Part shown: piece by piece, positions 52,802-56,541 of the stretch
Numbering within the stretch: the first letter of the stretch is position 1
Layout: the number at the start of each line of letters is the position of its first letter
NCBI GenBank assembly: GCA_019058245.1
Contig: JAHPZJ010000031.1
Span: 1 to 56,541, forward strand
Source of the DNA: Promethearchaeota archaeon
Lineage (GTDB): Archaea; Asgardarchaeota; Lokiarchaeia; Sigyniarchaeales; SOKP01
Length of the DNA: 56,541 bases
Reading direction: 5' to 3'
Translations under genes and position numbers: made by a program
The notes under the pieces: generated by a model
What the model saw: only the letters and a program-made list of their open reading frames with translations
Databases searched by the model: none
Told to the model about the DNA's origin: nothing

Positions 52802-54598
52802 CTATTTGCGTTTTTGTTGCTTTACATATAACTCATCGAGATAATTCTTAAGATTCTCATATGCTTCCTCAGGATCAATAGAAGATTCTGATATATCATC
52901 ACTAACTTCATAATCACTGGAAAAATTGTCTAAATATTCCTTATCATTCAAATTCTTATTTGATTTAGCTTTATTTTTATTCATCTTACTATTCTTACCT
53001 CCATCTTTGATTTTTATTTTTCTTAAAAAACCAGTATATTTCTTTATAAAATTTCTAACATTGTGATTTTGGTTTTTATTTCTTTTTTCTATACTCTTAT
53101 TTTTTAACTGAACAAATTTTTCTAATATCCTCTCATTATTTTTATTAATTTCAGTAATCTTTAACCATTCACGTGGAATATGGGGGACTTTCAGTAGAAA
53201 TGGTCTCTCAATTGAATTCACACGAGCAATGCATTGCCCCTTCTTTAAGATCGATAAATAATCTTCATTTTCTACATCTAAATTCAATAGTTTGCATAAA
53301 AATTCTTTCTCTATATGGGTTTTAAAACATATTAAAACACCGCAATTAGCTAAAATCTCTTCACTAATGTCTGGATGAGTTGCTAATGATATTAAACACT
53401 CTCCTGTACCTCTCTGGAGTAAGGCAATATCTTCTAGATACGTGGTAAGCTTATTTTTTCGGGTAAGATCTTTTGGAGCAAAATATTGTGAATCTTCTAT
53501 TATAGTTATATGCTTTATTCCTTGAAAGTTATACGCTCCGCGAGTAAGATTTCGATCCCAGAGGTATTTTAAAATCATATTCAAAAAGAAAAGGGCATCT
53601 TCCTTTTCTCCTCCCAAACGGATAATTGAACTGAGATCTATCAAGATATTCCTGCTAAAAAGGGTTTCCGTTTTTATTTTATGCTCAGTATCAAATAACG
53701 CTTTTAGGGGTCCCAACGAAAATCTCCTTATTCGGTTGGTGATACTAATGATAGTTTGACTGAGCATAGGTATCTTATTTTTTTTATTCTGAGCATACCC
53801 TTTGCAATATTTATAAAATCCTTTCCAGCTCTGAAATTGATTGTTTTCACACACTTTTGTTAAGATATCTACTAGAACTTTCTCCATTTGTGGGCTATAT
53901 TCCTCTGTTGTGTCGAGGAACTTACCACTCTTCAATATATCAAATACCCGTTCAGCATGAACCTCTGGAAGAGAGTTTCCCGGATTAAAAATGTTAATTG
54001 AAAAATTCTCACCAGGGCGTACAATTAACAAATCTTCAATCTTTCTCTGGAGAAAATGATATTCTCCTTTGAATTCTACCAACATAAAGGGAATCTTATA
54101 TCTTCGTGTAAGATTGATTAAGAAATGCTGTAAGAAATTACTCTTACCTGTCCCTGTGGCTCCACAGATAAACATATGCTTCTCAAGGTCTTCGAGTGAT
54201 AGATAGAATGGACGTTTAGATCGCCCATTTTCGATGATAGTTCCCGTTTTAACCTTTCCCTTTCGAGATTGTAGAAACGAGGGCTTTTCCAGTTGTACAA
54301 GGTCTCTTCCAGTGTGATAAAAGGAACAAAAAAAGAGAGCCCCAGAAACCAATAGTGAAAAGAAATATACATTGCTCAAGAGTACTTTCACAGGAAAAAT
54401 AGCGGAATCTGGAGTATATACCAGATAGGGAAGAGAGGTAAAACTAAACAATAAAACTCCAGTTACCAATAAAAATATGATAAAAATCTTTAATAAAGAA
54501 AAGGAACTTCCATGCTTTTTCGCAAAGTAAAAAATACTACTGATACTTACTAAAACAACAATGAGAACCATACTTATTGAATCTAAAAGGATAGACAT
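52802..54598 (-). CDS. Membrane-anchored HerA/VirD4-like P-loop ATPase
   Basis: The protein has 598 residues. Three membrane segments lie at about 8-26, 35-56 and 72-92. Walker A is CGATGTGKSN (GATGTGKS at 146-153). Next come the HerA/FtsK-type landmarks: MLVEFKGEYHFL, DLSSIIRLGG, ITIIEDSQYFAP as Walker B, and LLQRGTGECLISLATH with the sensor region. The tail is long, basic then acidic. N-terminal membrane helices plus this ATPase match coupling-type proteins (VirD4/TraD) as well as archaeal HerA relatives that move DNA or protein. A TATA-like element lies about 30 nt before the start. No conjugation or secretion partner is seen nearby. Its neighbours are a small membrane protein and an LRR protein. 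Confidence 0.78.
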   Translation of the reverse strand: MSILLDSISMVLIVVLVSISSIFYFAKKHGSSFSLLKIFIIFLLVTGVLLFSFTSLPYLVYTPDSAIFPVKVLLSNVYFFSLLVSGALFFCSFYHTGRDLVQLEKPSFLQSRKGKVKTGTIIENGRSKRPFYLSLEDLEKHMFICGATGTGKSNFLQHFLINLTRRYKIPFMLVEFKGEYHFLQRKIEDLLIVRPGENFSINIFNPGNSLPEVHAERVFDILKSGKFLDTTEEYSPQMEKVLVDILTKVCENNQFQSWKGFYKYCKGYAQNKKNKIPMLSQTIISITNRIRRFSLGPLKALFDTEHKIKTETLFSRNILIDLSSIIRLGGEKEDALFFLNMILKYLWDRNLTRGAYNFQGIKHITIIEDSQYFAPKDLTRKNKLTTYLEDIALLQRGTGECLISLATHPDISEEILANCGVLICFKTHIEKEFLCKLLNLDVENEDYLSILKKGQCIARVNSIERPFLLKVPHIPREWLKITEINKNNERILEKFVQLKNKSIEKRNKNQNHNVRNFIKKYTGFLRKIKIKDGGKNSKMNKNKAKSNKNLNDKEYLDNFSSDYEVSDDISESSIDPEEAYENLKNYLDELYVKQQKRK

Positions 54599-54748
54599 TT
54601 GATTTTGTATTGGTCTAGGATCTTAAAAATAGCACGAAAAATTCTGATAAACCAATTTTTCTTGTCCTAATGAGAATATAATAAAAGAAGCAGAGTCGAT
54701 GTGTTACCGAAATTATTGGACTTTAAATACGAAAAATTTTTTAATATT

Positions 54749-55693
54749 TTATACTAAGCCTAAATCCCTTGAATAATCGAATTCTATTTTCACACCCTTT
54801 TGGTTCAGAAATGACAAGGCCTTAAAGGGGAGAGTACTTAACTTATTTCTCCAAAAACTTAGTTCTTTGAGAGAAAAGAGGTAGCTTATTGATTCTGGAA
54901 GAGTTTTTAACTTGTTATCATCTAAATAGAGTCTTTGAAGTGATTGAAGATTTCCTATTGATTCTGGGAGAATCTGTAACTTATTATTACGTAAATAAAG
55001 TCCTTGAAGCGATTGAAGGTTTCCTATTGATTCTGGGAGAATCTTTAACTTGTTATCACCCAAATAAAGTTTTTGAAGTGATTGAAGGGTTCCTATTGAT
55101 TCTGGAAGAGTTTCTAATTTATTATTATTTAAAATGAGTTCTTGAAGCGATTGGAGGTTTCCTATTGACTTCGGAAAAGTCGTTAACTGATTATAACTAA
55201 ACTTTGCACTTTTTAGTAAGGAAAGTTCACCTATAAACTCCGGGAGTGTTGTTAACTTATTCTTACGCAAATCAAGTTCTTGAAGCAATTTTAACTTAGT
55301 TATTGACTCTGGGAGAGTCGTGAGTTTATTCCTACCCAAATTAAGGAATATAAGAGATTTAAGGTTCGATATCGTCTCTGGGAGATTCGTTAACTTATTT
55401 CCTTCCAAAATCAGCTTTTTAAGAGAAGGAAGTTCACCTATAAACTCCGGAAGTGTTGTTAACTTATTCTTATGCAAATCAAGTTCTTGAAGCAATTTTA
55501 ATTTAGTTATTGACTCAGGGAGAGTAGGTATTCTATTCTTATATAGACCTAATCCAATGATATTACCATCTTCAATTTTAACTCCGTAAGTATTATATTT
55601 AAATCTTATTTCCGGAATGACCTTCCCAATAAGTAGCTCTAAATCCTTTAAAGCTTGAGCTTGTTCAGGCTTAACGTAGTATTCTTTACTCAT
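54749..55693 (-). CDS. Leucine-rich repeat protein
   Basis: The protein has 314 residues. After a 45-residue helical N-terminus come about ten 23-residue repeats of the form KLxxLPESIGxLxxLQxLxLxxN, typical of plant and bacterial LRRs and of LRR proteins that contact other proteins. The last repeat degrades into a C-terminal cap ([20 protein letters not shown]). Repeats 1-2 and 4-5 are almost identical, from a 207-bp duplication in the DNA (see 55225-55525). There is no signal peptide, so it is likely cytoplasmic. The partner is unknown; it lies 150 nt upstream of the HerA/VirD4-like gene on the same strand. Confidence 0.85.
   Translation of the reverse strand: MSKEYYVKPEQAQALKDLELLIGKVIPEIRFKYNTYGVKIEDGNIIGLGLYKNRIPTLPESITKLKLLQELDLHKNKLTTLPEFIGELPSLKKLILEGNKLTNLPETISNLKSLIFLNLGRNKLTTLPESITKLKLLQELDLRKNKLTTLPEFIGELSLLKSAKFSYNQLTTFPKSIGNLQSLQELILNNNKLETLPESIGTLQSLQKLYLGDNKLKILPESIGNLQSLQGLYLRNNKLQILPESIGNLQSLQRLYLDDNKLKTLPESISYLFSLKELSFWRNKLSTLPFKALSFLNQKGVKIEFDYSRDLGLV
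55225..55525 (-). repeat. Near-identical 95-bp direct repeat, 207 bp apart, inside the LRR gene
   Basis: The stretch from about 55225 to 55318 recurs at 55432 to 55525 with only four or five mismatches by eye. The offset is 207 bp, exactly three 23-codon repeats, so this is a recent in-frame segmental duplication within the gene. Confidence 0.8.
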
Positions 55694-55805
55694 ATTTTTT
55701 TCTCTTTAAAATGGGTGTTAACTTTGCTTTCATAAAAGTATAATTCTTAATTTCAAAAATGTTTAATAAATTAAAACTGCTATATTTTGAAATAGAAAAT
55801 ATAAT

Positions 55806-56228
55806 TTAATTACCGAGTTTTTTCAAAATGTAATTTCTTTTATTTTCTGGAATGCCCCAAAGAAATATTATATCCTGAGAATCACAGTTCATATTGAAAC
55901 ATAAATGATCCTTACCAAACCTTTTTTGATTAGGTGAGTGAATCTTGAGACTCTCAAATATATATACAAAATTGCGTATTTCATCCCCAAATAACCATGA
56001 ATGACATTTAGGACAAACTGCTCTAAGATTATCCTTTATCATATCATTCTCACGAGCAATAAATAACTGAAATTGTGGATTAATTGCTGAGTCTAACTCA
56101 GCATAAAATTTCTGAGAATATTTGATTGGAATTCTACAAAATACTGGTTTTTTTTTAGCTTTTTTTATAAAATCTTGTATTATCTTATCTACTTTTTTTT
56201 CCTTCTTTAAATCCAACATACTTTTCAT
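55806..56228 (-). CDS. Zinc-binding hypothetical protein
   Basis: The protein has 140 residues. A basic N-terminus (KKEKKVDKIIQDFIKKAKKK) precedes a globular part with CPKC (residues about 72-75), then HLC and NMNC about 36 residues later. Together these could bind one zinc ion. It includes a hydrophobic strand-helix part (NPQFQLFIAREND), but no family is recognised. It lies 112 nt upstream of the LRR gene on the same strand and may be its operon neighbour. Confidence 0.5.
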   Translation of the reverse strand: MKSMLDLKKEKKVDKIIQDFIKKAKKKPVFCRIPIKYSQKFYAELDSAINPQFQLFIARENDMIKDNLRAVCPKCHSWLFGDEIRNFVYIFESLKIHSPNQKRFGKDHLCFNMNCDSQDIIFLWGIPENKRNYILKKLGN

Positions 56229-56541
56229 CTGACAAAAATCTTGAACTTCTAATCTATTTTTAGATTCCTCTAATGTAATATTTCTCTTTTTTTTTTACAA
56301 TTGTTTTATTTATATGAAATATTAGATGGCTGAAATGTTTGAGGGATTGAATCTATTTTTTCTTTTAAATCATTCTAATCCTTCCTTTCTATAAAAATAC
56401 TTACCAGCTCTCCAAATCTACAAACAATAAATGAATTTAGATATATTCAATATTATATCTTCATTAATTAGATCTGTTCCTAGCTTTATACAATATTGAA
56501 AAAAATTAATAATTAATAAACTTATTTAAACTAAAATTATT
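56229..56541. other. AT-rich region at the right edge
   Basis: Apart from short homopolymers I see nothing: no frame, tRNA or repeat of note. The upstream promoter of the gene at 55806 must lie here. Confidence 0.3.

Noticed and set aside
54889..55137. 82-codon plus-strand frame opposite the LRR gene
   Set aside because: It is a repetitive shadow of the LRR repeats on the other strand.
1..56541. CRISPR arrays, tRNA genes, insertion sequences
   Set aside because: I scanned the intergenic regions by eye and found no spaced direct repeats, cloverleaf-like segments or transposase frames. A covariance-model search would be decisive for tRNAs.

Overview
The window is a stretch of Asgard archaeal chromosome, most likely from the Lokiarchaeia. 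The call rests on gene content read from the sequence. There are six Ras/Rab-like small GTPases, several longin-like (SNARE-like superfamily) proteins, two V4R/Bet3-like proteins, a probable profilin, and a B-box-like zinc finger with a proline-rich N-terminus. These sit beside archaeal informational genes (TBP, Cdc48, deoxyhypusine synthase, PSTK) in very AT-rich DNA with archaeal TATA boxes. I found no rRNA, tRNA, CRISPR array, transposase or integrase.

Layout. 0-2.3 kb: tail of a helical-repeat protein, a longin-like protein, an ACT-like protein, a small zinc finger and a small membrane protein. 2.3-3 kb: a long intergenic region holding a GC-rich, strongly structured element with its own TATA box, a candidate non-coding RNA. 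3-6 kb: a radical SAM protein of the tetraether lipid synthase type and a CCG-domain iron-sulfur protein. 6-10.4 kb: cysS and ileS; ileS has no standard start codon upstream of its HIGH motif. 10.7-14.2 kb: a three-gene set of TraB/EreA-like protein, small protein (possibly frameshifted) and MoxR AAA+ ATPase. 14.3-17.2 kb: three tandem Rab-like GTPases interleaved with a PPC/DUF296 protein and a V4R/Bet3-like protein. 17.3-24.3 kb: aminotransferase, Cdc48, PSTK, GIY-YIG, longin-wHTH protein, acylphosphatase and TBP. 24.5-26.6 kb: a second GTPase/V4R neighbourhood with a thioredoxin-like gene. 26.7-29.5 kb: zinc-ribbon membrane protein, PncC/CinA-C, M29 aminopeptidase, longin-like protein. 29.5-33.1 kb: argS, agmatinase-like and deoxyhypusine synthase genes in one tight minus-strand operon. 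33.4-38.7 kb: small and membrane proteins, an aberrant GTPase, a wHTH protein and an acyl-CoA ligase. 38.8-44.6 kb: a large secreted surface protein, membrane proteins and a minimal MacB/FtsX-type ABC transporter. 44.7-50.8 kb: profilin-like protein, HDAC-like deacetylase, a membrane protein ending in a longin-like domain, a 7TM-like protein, another longin-like protein and a zinc-ribbon protein. 50.9-56.5 kb: ferredoxin-type oxidoreductase, membrane protein, membrane-anchored HerA/VirD4-like ATPase, leucine-rich repeat protein and a zinc-binding hypothetical.

How they may work together. The main theme is a proto-eukaryotic trafficking and cytoskeleton toolkit of Rab-like switches, V4R proteins (the superfamily of the TRAPP Bet3 subunit), longin modules and profilin. 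Two separate loci pair Rab-like GTPases with V4R proteins. A second theme is translation: three aminoacyl-tRNA synthetases, a selenocysteine-pathway kinase, and an arginine/polyamine/hypusine operon. The TraB-MoxR set and the structured element at about 2.5 kb are the parts that familiar annotation explains least. Functional links between neighbouring genes are inferred from position only.
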